18,251 nucleotides of DNA from an uncultured Collinsella sp. (GCA_902476475.1 CABSDO010000037.1:1-18251); one strand, 5' to 3'. Positions 1 through 6,519 are shown, numbered from the stretch's first letter. The notes: generated from the letters alone by a model not told the origin. Program-made: numbers and translations.

Positions 1-104
1 GGGCGCTGACCTTCTGGTCGCGCCCTTGAAGTTGAACGTCAGATTGTCCAAATGCTGCCCGCGCAGCGTCGAGCCGTTACGGCGTTTGGTAAAACGCCGT
101 AACC
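1..104. repeat. 3' flank of lacC with hairpins; partial copy of a repeat found after lacB
   Basis: No gene is seen here. Bases 1-25 can fold (GGGCGC with GCGCCC, then GACC with GGTC). Bases 76-87 and 92-103 form a perfect 12-bp stem with loop GGTA, starting two bases beyond the lacC stop codon. The stretch 61-104 matches 2305-2347 closely: both contain GCGCAGCGTCGA, then a stem built on GGCGTT(T/C), the loop GGTA and (A/G)AACGCC. There is no T-run on the minus side, so it is not a classical terminator. The element probably continues to the left of the window. Confidence 0.6.
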
Positions 105-1040
105 CTAAAGTTCAGTCACGACAACGCTGTTGTAGATCTCGTCCCAGCGGTCCATGACCAGGTGGCCGGTCTTGGGATCCATGGCGTTGAGCTTGCCACA
201 AGTATTGGCAGTCTTGAGTACGGTGATATCGTCGGCGCCGGCAGCAATGGCATGCGCAAAGCCGGCGATGGTCGAGTCGCCGGAACCCGTCGCGTTCACA
301 GCGGCAATCGCGGGCGTCTTGGCGCGGAACGCACGACCCTCATGGAAGCCCACCGAGCCTGCGGCGCCCATCGAGACGACAACCCAGGGGATACCGGCAA
401 AGCGACCATCGGCGGCAAGCGCCTCACGCAGCGCATCGACATCGTCGGTCGTAAAGGACGTGCCCAGCAGGCCATTGATCTCGGTCAGATTGGGCTTCAC
501 GAGCTCGGGCTTGGCATCGGACTCCAGCGCTGCCTCCAGCGAAGCGCCCGAGGTATCGAGCAGCACCTTGGCGCCCGCCTCTTCGGCAATCTTAACGAGC
601 TCGGCATAGTAGCCGGCATCAACGCCGCGCGGCAGCGAGCCCGAAAGTGTCACGACATCCGCCTTTGCAGCGAGCTCGGCGAACTTTGCCGTAAAGGCCT
701 CGAGCTCGGCAGGGGCGATCTGCGGGCCACTCTCCAGCAGCTCGGTCTGATTGCCCTCGTGCAGGATATTCAGGCAAATGCGCGTCTCGCCGGCGATGGG
801 CACAAAGTCGTTCTTAACGCCATCGGCATCCATGAGCTCGGCCATATAGGCGCCCATGTGGCCGCCGAGCAGACCGGTCGCGAGAACTTCATCGCCCAGC
901 TGCAACAGTACACGGCTCACGTTGAGGCCCTTACCGCCAGCGGTCTTTTCGGGCGTCACGCGATTCACGTCGTCGATGATCAGCTTGTCGAGCTGATAGC
1001 GCGTATCGATCGACGGGTTCAGGGTAACGGTCAGAATCAT
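105..1040 (-). CDS. lacC: Tagatose-6-phosphate kinase LacC (PfkB family)
   Basis: The 311-residue protein begins MILTVTLNPSIDTRYQL, typical of the LacC/1-phosphofructokinase branch of the PfkB sugar kinases. It carries PfkB signature 1 (GGKGLNVSR, residues 35-43) and signature 2 (GSGDSTIAGF, 252-261), with Asp255 as the expected catalytic base. The ATP-dependent reaction expected is tagatose-6-phosphate to tagatose-1,6-bisphosphate in the cytoplasm. An upstream in-frame ATG at 1085 would add 15 residues. The start at 1040 was chosen because AGGAG lies about seven bases before it and the protein then begins as family members do. 1-phosphofructokinase (FruK) is the main alternative, but GSGDST and the neighbouring lacA, lacB and lacX favour LacC. 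lacX lies 56 bases upstream on the same strand. The aldolase gene lacD, often next in such operons, would lie beyond the left edge. Confidence 0.9.
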   Translation of the reverse strand: MILTVTLNPSIDTRYQLDKLIIDDVNRVTPEKTAGGKGLNVSRVLLQLGDEVLATGLLGGHMGAYMAELMDADGVKNDFVPIAGETRICLNILHEGNQTELLESGPQIAPAELEAFTAKFAELAAKADVVTLSGSLPRGVDAGYYAELVKIAEEAGAKVLLDTSGASLEAALESDAKPELVKPNLTEINGLLGTSFTTDDVDALREALAADGRFAGIPWVVVSMGAAGSVGFHEGRAFRAKTPAIAAVNATGSGDSTIAGFAHAIAAGADDITVLKTANTCGKLNAMDPKTGHLVMDRWDEIYNSVVVTEL

Positions 1041-1096
1041 CTTGAACTCCTGTTTCCGGGGCGCGACGTGTGCGACCCCAAACATACGATAGCTCT

Positions 1097-1978
1097 TTAA
1101 AGGATCTCGATCTCAAAGCCACGGGTGACGGTCTCCCCCGGCTTGGCCACCAGGCAGCAACGTTTATGCTCCAGGACATCGTCCTCGTCGGAACAGGTGG
1201 ACAGGCCGCCCCACGGTTCCACCGCCACAAAGTCGCCCTCGGGCTTGCTCCACACAATCAGGTATGGCATATCGGGGAACGTCAGGCGCACGCCCTTGTC
1301 CTCGTCCTTCTTGGTCAGCGTGACCACACGACTCTCGAGCACATCAAAGATGGTCTCGGCAAAGTCGAAGAGCTCGTGAGTAAGCGGCAGGTCATGGCCA
1401 ACCATCGGGTTTTTGCTGCGATGCTCAACATCGATCAGGCCCGTCGAGGGAACGGCGGTGCAGAGCTCGGCGGCCTCACGCTGCTCAAAACGGAGCTCGT
1501 AATCGTCATAGGACTCGCCCTCGTCGAGCGGGCACTTAAAGCCGGGGTGACCGCCCACAAAGAACGGCATGTCCTCGGTCCCCTCGTTGGTAACCTCGTA
1601 CGAAACGGCCACCTTTGCCGCCTCAATCGTGTAGCGCGCAACGATCTTAAACGGATACGGATACTGCTCGAGCAGCTCGGCGTGGTCGCCAGAGTTTAGG
1701 CTCAGCGCAACCATGTTTTCGCCCTGCTCCTCGAGCTTCCACTCCTGTTTGCGCGCAAAGCCGTGGCGGGCGAGTTTGACCTCGCGGCCGCCCATGGTCA
1801 TCGCGCGGCCGTCACGAAGGCCGCCGCAGATGGGGAAGCAAATGGGTGCCTGGCCCGACCAGACCGCCGGGTCACCCTGCCACAGGTACTCACGGCCGTT
1901 GGCCGCAATAGAAGTGAACGATCCGCCAGCCGTGCTCAGTGCCACGCGAATAGAACCGTTATCAAGTACAAACTCCAT
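1097..1978 (-). CDS. lacX: Aldose 1-epimerase family protein, LacX-like
   Basis: This 293-residue cytoplasmic protein belongs to the galactose mutarotase-like family, and specifically resembles LacX of lactic-acid-bacterial lac operons. Family marks are REYLWQGDP (29-37), APICFPICGGLRDG (44-57), RHGFAR (71-76, His72), GGHPGF (142-147, His144) and VAVEPWGG (251-258, Glu254). The two His and the Glu are the expected sugar-binding and acid/base residues. It probably interconverts anomers of galactose or a phosphorylated hexose produced from lactose; the exact substrate is not known from sequence. An upstream ATG at 2128 would give 50 extra residues without family similarity, so the start at 1978 (MEFVLDNGS), preceded by GGGAAGG, is preferred. 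It sits between lacB (372 bases upstream) and lacC (56 bases downstream), so lacX-lacC may form their own transcript or be read through from lacAB. Confidence 0.82.
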   Translation of the reverse strand: MEFVLDNGSIRVALSTAGGSFTSIAANGREYLWQGDPAVWSGQAPICFPICGGLRDGRAMTMGGREVKLARHGFARKQEWKLEEQGENMVALSLNSGDHAELLEQYPYPFKIVARYTIEAAKVAVSYEVTNEGTEDMPFFVGGHPGFKCPLDEGESYDDYELRFEQREAAELCTAVPSTGLIDVEHRSKNPMVGHDLPLTHELFDFAETIFDVLESRVVTLTKKDEDKGVRLTFPDMPYLIVWSKPEGDFVAVEPWGGLSTCSDEDDVLEHKRCCLVAKPGETVTRGFEIEIL

Positions 1979-2205
1979 AGGAGCCTTCCCTTTCTTACGC
2001 CAGCCCGCCGAGTCAATGGGCTGATAGAAAACCGGCCCGCGCCTCATTACAGAAACGCGAGCCGTCAATTGAAAAGCTGCAAATAGCCGAGTACAGCCAG
2101 GAACGAAGCGCTCAAGCAAAGCAAGCAAACGTGTTATCGGAGCAGCTCGCCCGCCAGATGGCCTCGCAACAGAGGCGACCCCACAGGTACCCCCAACGTC
2201 AGCGA
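1979..2205. other. Intergenic stretch between lacX and lacB, left part
   Basis: No convincing coding region is seen: the short frames crossing it lack conserved sequence and overlap structured repeats. It holds the lacX ribosome-binding region and a small hairpin at 2161-2176 (GCCTC with GAGGC). I looked for a minus-strand promoter for lacX and found no convincing -35/-10 pair. Confidence 0.5.
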
Positions 2206-2306
2206 GCGGCGCTCAGGTGCCCCAGGTCGCCGCGAAAGAGGAGCGACGCGTACTTCATGTACGCGAGCGACGGTTTGAGCGGCGAGATGGGGTGCCTGAG
2301 CGCCGC
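2206..2306. repeat. Long imperfect palindrome downstream of lacB
   Basis: Three nested stems can be followed by eye. The outer stem is 12 bp and perfect (2206-2217 with 2295-2306, GCGGCGCTCAGG), continued by CCCC/GGGG (2220-2223 with 2289-2292). The middle stem is CGCCGC/GCGGCG (2228-2233 with 2279-2284). The inner stem is 7 bp (CGCGTAC, 2247-2253, with 2259-2265) closed by the loop TTCAT. There is no T-run, so the element is more like a REP/BIME-type palindrome or a structured untranslated RNA than a terminator. Confidence 0.65.
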
Positions 2307-2347
2307 GCAGCGTCGACCGGTCCGGCGTTCGGTAGAACGCCGGAACC
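2305..2347. repeat. Hairpin repeat abutting lacB stop; second copy of the 61-104 element
   Basis: A 10-bp perfect stem (2321-2330 with 2335-2344) closed by loop GGTA lies three bases beyond the lacB stop. With the upstream GCGCAGCGTCGA block it matches 61-104 in order and spacing, and the stem differences are mostly compensated (TACGGCGTTT in one copy, TCCGGCGTTC in the other, each with its complement). That indicates selection for the hairpin. Confidence 0.65.
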
Positions 2348-2350
2348 TCC

Positions 2351-2875
2351 TTAGTCGTGATACTCGCCGCGGTCCCACTTCTCGAGGAACTCATCGAAGA
2401 AGTGCGGGTCGGCCTGAGCCTCGGCGTCGGCCTTGTTGCAGGCGTCGATCTTGGCGATCAGGGCATCGTGCTCGGGAGTCTTCTCGTAGGGCTCCTCCAG
2501 GAAGGCGAGCATGATATCGGCCATCAGGAACTCGCCGGTAATCTTGCCGCCAAAGCCCACGATGTTGGCGTTGAGCTCGCGACGGGCATACAGAGCAGAG
2601 GTCATGTCGCGGACCAGGGCGCAACGGGCGCCGGGAACCTTGTTGACGGCGTTGGTGATGCCGATGCCGGTGCCGCACAGGGCCACGCCAAAGTCGGCCT
2701 TGCCGCTGGCAACAGCCTCGCCCACGGCCTTACCGTAGATGGGATAGTGCGTACGGGTGTGGCTGTAGGTGCCGCAGTCGAGCACCTTGTAGCCAGCCTG
2801 CTCCAGGCGGTCGGCCAGATAGATCTTCTCGTCCGTAACGATATGGTCGCAACCGATTGCGATGGTCTTCTTCAT
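2351..2875 (-). CDS. lacB: Galactose-6-phosphate isomerase subunit LacB
   Basis: The 174-residue protein (family about 171) is a RpiB/LacAB-type isomerase subunit. It closely matches Gram-positive LacB over its length: IGCDHIVTDEK (7-17), THYPIYGKAVGEAV (42-55), CGTGIGITNAVNKVPG (67-82), LVRDMTSALYARRELNAN (87-104) and the characteristic C-terminus DEFLEKWDRGEYHD. Cys67 occupies the catalytic cysteine position of RpiB-like isomerases. With LacA it should form the heteromeric enzyme that converts galactose-6-phosphate to tagatose-6-phosphate in the cytoplasm. An AGGAC sequence precedes the ATG. It follows lacA by 63 bases on the same strand and is almost certainly co-transcribed with it. Two hairpin elements lie immediately downstream. 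Confidence 0.97.
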   Translation of the reverse strand: MKKTIAIGCDHIVTDEKIYLADRLEQAGYKVLDCGTYSHTRTHYPIYGKAVGEAVASGKADFGVALCGTGIGITNAVNKVPGARCALVRDMTSALYARRELNANIVGFGGKITGEFLMADIMLAFLEEPYEKTPEHDALIAKIDACNKADAEAQADPHFFDEFLEKWDRGEYHD

Positions 2876-2938
2876 CAGAACGTCCTTTCGTCTGAATTCA
2901 CAAGTTGAAATAGAAGTTCGAGTTCTCGGTGGCTCTCG

Positions 2939-3367
2939 TTAGGCCATCTTGTTGAGCATGTCGACACGAATCTGGTGACGACCGCCGGCGTACTGGGCAC
3001 GCAGGAACTCGCGGGCGATCTTCTTGGCGACCTCGGTACCAACGACGCCCGGGCCCATAGTGACCATGCGCGAACCGTTGTGCTCGCGGGTCATGTAGGC
3101 GGAGCGCTCGTCGGAAATGTTGGCGACGACCATGCCCTTCATCTTGACGGCGGCCATATAGGAGCCAACGCCGTACTTATCGAATGCGAAGCCCTGGGAA
3201 TCCTTGTGCTCCAGCAGGTCCTTGGCAACGGCGGTCGCGGAATCGACAAAGTCCGCGGCAGGGGTCTCGGAATAGTCGACGACCTCGTGACCGTCGGCGA
3301 TGAGCATCTCCTTGATGGACTCCTTCATCGACATACCGTCGGCATCGGAAGCGATTACAACCCTCAT
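2939..3367 (-). CDS. lacA: Galactose-6-phosphate isomerase subunit LacA
   Basis: The 142-residue protein has the usual LacA length and hallmark segments: IASDADGMSMKE (5-16), ISDERSAYMTREHN (84-97) and GGRHQIRVDMLNKM (128-141). It is the partner of LacB. As in LacA proteins generally, the CGTG active-site loop of LacB is replaced (here KYGVGSYMA, 64-72) and no cysteine is present, so activity depends on the LacAB complex. A strong ribosome-binding site (AAGGAGG) lies just upstream of the ATG at 3367. It is the first gene of the minus-strand lac run. The upstream region holds a plausible promoter with an operator-like repeat across its spacer and -10, which fits repression in the absence of lactose or galactose. 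Confidence 0.96.
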   Translation of the reverse strand: MRVVIASDADGMSMKESIKEMLIADGHEVVDYSETPAADFVDSATAVAKDLLEHKDSQGFAFDKYGVGSYMAAVKMKGMVVANISDERSAYMTREHNGSRMVTMGPGVVGTEVAKKIAREFLRAQYAGGRHQIRVDMLNKMA

Positions 3368-3472
3368 GACATCCTCCTTGAGAGATACGCAGGTGCGTAG
3401 TTTCTGTTTGGAAGTGTTGAATCGCGTTCAGGTCCGGGCATCTGAACGTGCGGTTCTTCACTGTTCATGTTT

Positions 3473-3501
3473 ATTTGAACACATTCAAACAGCGACTGCA
3501 A
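3473..3501 (-). promoter_or_regulatory. Candidate lacA promoter
   Basis: On the minus strand TTGCAG (3496-3501) and TCAAAT (3473-3478) are separated by exactly 17 bases and sit about 105 bases before the lacA start. Each hexamer matches the sigma-70 consensus at four of six positions. The inverted repeat at 3474-3491 covers the -10 and part of the spacer. Confidence 0.42.
3474..3491. promoter_or_regulatory. Operator-like inverted repeat upstream of lacA
   Basis: TTTGAACACATTCAAA (3474-3489) is a 6-bp inverted repeat with a 4-base spacer, followed by CA. A similar sequence, TTTGAACAATATCAAACA, lies upstream of lacF (5452-5469). A related one, TGTTTGAAGTTGTTTTG, lies upstream of lacG2 (11593-11609). 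The TGTTTGA/TTGTTC texture is reminiscent of DeoR-family (LacR-like) sites, but no DeoR-type gene is in this window. Confidence 0.45.
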
Positions 3502-3530
3502 TAACTATTTGTTTATCTTTGTTCTTTTTT

Positions 3531-3549
3531 GAACAAATACCGTTCGCGG
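3531..3549. promoter_or_regulatory. Composite GAAC...GTTC element upstream of lacA
   Basis: GAACAAATAC is directly followed by CGTTCGCGG. Nearly the same block occurs at 11570-11591, with related versions at 5384-5400 and 16674-16696, always in a control region of this locus. This copy has a 7-base spacer between GAAC and GTTC; the other three have 10. Confidence 0.45.
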
Positions 3550-3600
3550 ATGATTGGCGACCGTTTGGGGCGGGCGCGGGCGTAGCGACCATGTATTCAA

Positions 3601-3640
3601 CAAACAAAAGGGCGGCCGAGAACGCGTCTCGGCCGCCCTT
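3601..3640 (-). terminator. Rho-independent terminator of the membrane-protein gene
   Basis: A perfect 13-bp GC-rich stem (3608-3620 with 3628-3640, AAGGGCGGCCGAG) with a 7-base loop is followed on the minus strand by TTTTGTTTGTTG. It lies about 35 bases beyond the stop codon of the membrane-protein gene and insulates lacA from it. A-richness on the other flank is weaker, so termination is expected mainly on the minus strand. Confidence 0.9.
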
Positions 3641-3674
3641 CAGCGGTATGTCCCGGTATTTACAGCCGTTTTAG

Positions 3675-4688
3675 TTACTCGGACTGCCCGCCCTTCTTGG
3701 CATGCTTGGACGGAGCACCCAGAAAGCGGTCCGTCAAATAGTTTGCCGGTCCGGAAATATCAATCCCCAGCAGGGTGTGCCCCAGCCACAAAAACGCCGC
3801 GAGCACCAGCAATGGGATCACGCATGAGGTCACGATCATCACGATGACGCCTTCGATCAGATCGGTCACTTGCTGCACAATTTCATCGGTCATCTGCTTG
3901 GCGCCGCTGGTCACCGACGCGACAAGACCCGAAGCGCCGTCGGCAAGCTGCTCAAGCACGCTCTTGGACTCTGTGGACTCGGTCTTTTTCTTGCTTGTTT
4001 TGGAGCTATCGCTATCTGCCGCACTCGCAGCGTCAGCCGCCTTTTGCTCGGCCGCCTCGATGCTAACGCGATACGTTTCGTCGACCTTCTGCGACACCCA
4101 TACGCTTGCAGGCACCAACGCCATGCCAATTATGGCGACCACCAGCACACGCGTTGCCACGCGGCGCAGGACGGCGCTGGTGCTCCAGCGTCCGTGAATG
4201 CCGAGCGACACTGCAAAGAGTACCAGCGCAAACGGAACCAGGATGCCCAGGCCAACCGACCACAAAATAGTCAACAGGTATTTCTCGAGATAGAGCACGG
4301 CAAGCACGATGCCCAAATTACCCGAAAGCTGTGCGAGCTGCTCGGCAACCGGCGTTCCCGTATCACCCGGCAGCGCGGTAATGCCCGCAGACAGCGCCAC
4401 GCACGAGGTCGTGAGCGCCAAAACATTGCCCTTCTTTTGATCGATGACCTCGATGGTGGAGTCCCAAGTCTTGGTATCGGCAAAATGCGGACGAGCCACA
4501 AAGCCCGACAGCAGCGCCAGTACCACGAGCGCAACGATAAAGCCAATCTGCAGCTTTTTGTTTGCGCACACGACATCGGACAGACTGGGCTGCAGCTCGG
4601 TTACCGTCGTATGCTCGGTTATTTGGACAGGACGCCCATGAGCCACCTCGTGCGCGTCTTTCTTTTGAATCAATCCGTTATCCGGCAT
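3675..4688 (-). CDS. Multi-pass membrane protein of unknown function
   Basis: The 337-residue protein has about six hydrophobic segments, near residues 47-66, 88-106, 122-140, 141-164, 180-199 and 279-307. A charged, Ala/Ser/Lys-rich stretch (about 201-250, including TSKKKTESTESK) separates the fifth and sixth, and the C-terminus is basic and short. There is no signal peptide; about 45 polar residues precede the first segment. The segment with TALPGDTGTPVAEQLAQLSG followed by LYLEKYLL resembles an uncharacterised membrane family I recall from Clostridia and Actinomycetota, but I cannot name its function. A strong AGGAGG precedes the ATG, a TATACT -10 lies upstream and a terminator downstream, so it is a complete stand-alone gene. 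Its position between lacA and lacF on the same strand may be incidental; a link to sugar use is not shown by the sequence. Confidence 0.85.
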   Translation of the reverse strand: MPDNGLIQKKDAHEVAHGRPVQITEHTTVTELQPSLSDVVCANKKLQIGFIVALVVLALLSGFVARPHFADTKTWDSTIEVIDQKKGNVLALTTSCVALSAGITALPGDTGTPVAEQLAQLSGNLGIVLAVLYLEKYLLTILWSVGLGILVPFALVLFAVSLGIHGRWSTSAVLRRVATRVLVVAIIGMALVPASVWVSQKVDETYRVSIEAAEQKAADAASAADSDSSKTSKKKTESTESKSVLEQLADGASGLVASVTSGAKQMTDEIVQQVTDLIEGVIVMIVTSCVIPLLVLAAFLWLGHTLLGIDISGPANYLTDRFLGAPSKHAKKGGQSE

Positions 4689-4726
4689 TTGGATACCTCC
4701 TCAGTCCGGCCTGTATTGCGGTTGAA

Positions 4727-4756
4727 AGTATACCCACCCATCGAAAAACCGAACGG
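4727..4756 (-). promoter_or_regulatory. Candidate promoter of the membrane-protein gene
   Basis: On the minus strand TATACT (4727-4732) is a strong -10 about 38 bases before the start codon. The -35 region at the right spacing (GTTCGG) is poor, so the assignment rests mainly on the -10. Confidence 0.4.
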
Positions 4757-4806
4757 CAAGACGAACGGAGCGCACCAAGACTGTCCCCAATGACTATCTC
4801 CGGATG

Positions 4807-4873
4807 AGTTGCGGTGGAATAGGGATTGTTTTGCGCCCGCCGGCCCCTATTCAATCCCTATTTCACCGCAACT
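4807..4873. repeat. 22-bp near-perfect inverted repeat
   Basis: Arms 4807-4828 and 4852-4873 (beginning AGTTGCGGTG, ending TAGGGATTG) are complementary except for one G-T position, with a 23-base centre. A third partial copy, CCCCTATT, lies in the centre. There is no T-run on either side. It lies between the lacF terminator and the membrane-gene promoter and is not needed by either. It resembles a small mobile or REP-like palindrome, possibly with the adjacent GACTGTCCCCAATGACTA (4779-4796) as part of the same unit. Confidence 0.6.
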
Positions 4874-4886
4874 TGGAGGAGAACAG

Positions 4887-4920
4887 AAAAAGCCCTGCTG
4901 CGGATAGCGGCAGAGCTTTT
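4887..4920 (-). terminator. Rho-independent terminator of lacF
   Basis: On the minus strand AGCTCTGCCGC (4907-4917) pairs with GCAGCAGGGCT (4891-4901), with one mismatch and a five-base loop, followed directly by TTTTT. It lies about 30 bases beyond the lacF stop. Confidence 0.9.
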
Positions 4921-4947
4921 GGAAGGGGACGAAGTTGTGAGGGCTCG

Positions 4948-5286
4948 TTAGGCGAGCTTGGCCTCGAGCTCGGCGATGCGCTTGTAGGCATCGATGGTAA
5001 AGCGGGTCTGCTTCTCCAGGATCATAGTGGTCATGAGAGTGTCCTGAGCGTGAGCCATGATGAAGGTCATCTCCATCTCGCCGCCGCCGGCCTCCTGCGA
5101 AAGCAGCTTGGTCTGCGTGTCGTGGGCACCGATGAGCGCATCGCTGGCATCCTTGTGCAGCTGTTCGGCCTTCTCAAAGTCACCCTCGCGAGCAGCATCG
5201 AGCGCTGCAAGCAGATCGGTCTGGGCGTCACCTGCGTATGCGACAATCTCGAATCCAACCATCGAGATTTCTTCTTTGGTTGCCAT
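4948..5286 (-). CDS. lacF: PTS lactose/cellobiose-type IIA component LacF
   Basis: This 112-residue soluble protein has full family length and begins with the conserved GFEIVAYAGDA (11-21). The phospho-accepting histidine is His79 in MAHAQDTLMT (77-86), and Asp82 matches the aspartate that binds metal in the lactose IIA trimer. It accepts phosphate from HPr and passes it to the IIB domain of a IICB permease. The start is supported by AAAGGAAC just before the ATG. Its own terminator follows. R1 lies 214 bases upstream on the same strand with no clear terminator between them, so some co-transcription is possible, but the gap holds many operator-like repeats and lacF probably has its own promoter. 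It is the only IIA gene in the window while three IICB genes are present, so LacF may serve more than one permease. Confidence 0.95.
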   Translation of the reverse strand: MATKEEISMVGFEIVAYAGDAQTDLLAALDAAREGDFEKAEQLHKDASDALIGAHDTQTKLLSQEAGGGEMEMTFIMAHAQDTLMTTMILEKQTRFTIDAYKRIAELEAKLA

Positions 5287-5359
5287 ATTGCGTTCCTTTC
5301 ACATATGAACCAACGGAGAGCATCGCGTCCGGGCATACGCGCTGCGCTGTGTATGACCG

Positions 5360-5400
5360 AAACAATAACATTCAAACAAAAAAGAACAATACAAACCGTT
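5360..5400. promoter_or_regulatory. lacF control region: repeated GAACAAT..CAAAC motifs and composite element
   Basis: AAACAATAACATTCAAACA (5360-5378) and GAACAATACAAACCGTT (5384-5400) are variants of the sequence at 5452-5469. The second is also the lacF version of the composite GAAC...ACCGTT element seen before lacA, lacG2 and IICB3. Repetition of one motif three times within 110 bases points to cooperative binding of a regulator. I could not place a convincing -35/-10 pair. Confidence 0.42.
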
Positions 5401-5407
5401 ATTTCGA

Positions 5408-5441
5408 GCCGTGAACGGTCTTTTTTCATCCGTGAACGGTT
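5408..5441. promoter_or_regulatory. Two direct CCGTGAACGGT repeats upstream of lacF
   Basis: CCGTGAACGGT occurs at 5409-5419 and 5430-5440, a 21-base period (about two helical turns). Read on the minus strand each is ACCGTTCACGG, the core shared with 3540-3549, 6618-6628, 11581-11591 and 16685-16695. The spacing suits two protein dimers or subunits on one DNA face. Confidence 0.45.
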
Positions 5442-5451
5442 TCCAAACCAT

Positions 5452-5469
5452 TTTGAACAATATCAAACA
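5452..5469. promoter_or_regulatory. Operator-like inverted repeat upstream of lacF
   Basis: TTTGAACAATATCAAACA is an imperfect inverted repeat (TTTGA/TCAAA) and the closest relative of the lacA-proximal site at 3474-3491. This suggests that lacA and lacF answer to the same regulator. Confidence 0.42.
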
Positions 5470-5500
5470 TGATTAGCGGAAACCCAAACAGGACCGCGCC

Positions 5501-6505
5501 CTAACGCAAATCGCGCACCGTATCGCCCTCTACGAGCACACCAGGAATCAGCATGTGCTCCACGCCAGACGCACCCCCATCGGCACCGGCGATCTTATCG
5601 ACTGCCCACATGCCGACACGCTTGTTGTCAAAGCGTACGGTGGCCAGGCAACGATCGGGCACGATATCGCCCAGACTGTCATCAACACCCACCACGCTCA
5701 CGTCCTCGGGCACACGCTTTCCGCGCGACTCGAGCCCGCGAATGCAGCCGTAGGCCATGGCGTCGTTGGAGGCATAGATGGCCGTGCAGGTCGGATCATC
5801 CGCCAGAGCCTGGCCTGCGGCATATCCGCTCTGTGCCGTCCAATCCCCACGGATGAGTCGCGGCAGCTCAATACCATGTGCGCGCAATGTCTCGCGCCAG
5901 CCTTCCTCGCGCCGCATGCCCGAAAGCGAACGCTCGGGACACGAGATAAAGTGCACGGTCTTGTGCCCCTGCCCCAGCAAGTACTCGACAACCTGGCGCG
6001 AGCAATCGAACTGGTCGTTATCGACCGTCGAGCACAGCGGGTGCTCCAGCATGGTAACGAGCACCGTCTGCATACCGGGCAGCGGCTCAAAGGTGCCAAA
6101 GTCCGCCGGCATGCGATTCATGATCACGACCATGCCGTCTACCGGCAGCGCGCTCATGCGCGACGATGCGCTCTCGAGGGTATAGGGATGTCCATCTACT
6201 TTAGTGAGGGTAATGGCGTAGCCGTGCTTATCGGCGGCGGCGGCAAAGCCCTCCATACGGTCGAGGTTGCCGGTACCGGTAATGTTGAACATGGCGACGC
6301 CGACGGTCTTAAACTTGCCACGGCGCAGCGATCGACCGGCAAAATTGGGGCGATACCCCAGCTCGCGCATGGCGGCGCGCACGCGCTCCTTGGTCTCAGG
6401 GCGTACGCTGGGCGAATCGTGCACGGTGCGCGAGACTGTCTGCTCCGAGACGCCCGCGAGACGCGCCACATCCTTAACGGATACCGATTTTTTAACAGCG
6501 GCCAT
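5501..6505 (-). CDS. LacI-family transcriptional regulator R1, probable lac regulator
   Basis: The 334-residue protein has an N-terminal LacI helix-turn-helix (VKDVARLAGVSEQTVSRTV, 10-28), a hinge (YRPNFAGRSL, 51-60) and a periplasmic-binding-protein-like sugar domain ending with the conserved GDWTAQSGYAAG, ASNDAMAYG and VSVVGVDDSLGD blocks. The recognition helix shows Glu21-Gln22 and Arg26, unlike R2 (Arg-Gln) and R3 (Leu-Lys). It is divergent from lacE-lacG, so it is expected to control them, with galactose-6-phosphate or a related sugar phosphate as a plausible inducer (inference). Three matching 16-bp operator-like sites lie in the shared upstream region, one only 14 bases before its own start codon, which suggests autoregulation. 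The ribosome-binding site is weak (AAAGA), consistent with low expression. Classical lac operons of lactic bacteria use a DeoR-type LacR instead. Confidence 0.92.
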   Translation of the reverse strand: MAAVKKSVSVKDVARLAGVSEQTVSRTVHDSPSVRPETKERVRAAMRELGYRPNFAGRSLRRGKFKTVGVAMFNITGTGNLDRMEGFAAAADKHGYAITLTKVDGHPYTLESASSRMSALPVDGMVVIMNRMPADFGTFEPLPGMQTVLVTMLEHPLCSTVDNDQFDCSRQVVEYLLGQGHKTVHFISCPERSLSGMRREEGWRETLRAHGIELPRLIRGDWTAQSGYAAGQALADDPTCTAIYASNDAMAYGCIRGLESRGKRVPEDVSVVGVDDSLGDIVPDRCLATVRFDNKRVGMWAVDKIAGADGGASGVEHMLIPGVLVEGDTVRDLR

Positions 6506-6519
6506 AGGTCGATCTTTCT

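Noticed and set aside
162..1100. 312-codon plus-strand frame opposite lacC
   Set aside because: It overlaps the conserved PfkB kinase over its whole length and shows no family motif; long antisense frames are common at this GC content.
1979..2128. N-terminal extension of lacX from the ATG at 2128
   Set aside because: The extra 50 residues have no similarity to aldose epimerases, and the ATG at 1978 has a ribosome-binding site and the normal family N-terminus.
2131..2514. 127-codon Arg-rich frame on the plus strand
   Set aside because: It spans palindromic repeats and the antisense of lacB. There is no plausible ribosome-binding site, and the composition reflects GC-rich noncoding DNA.
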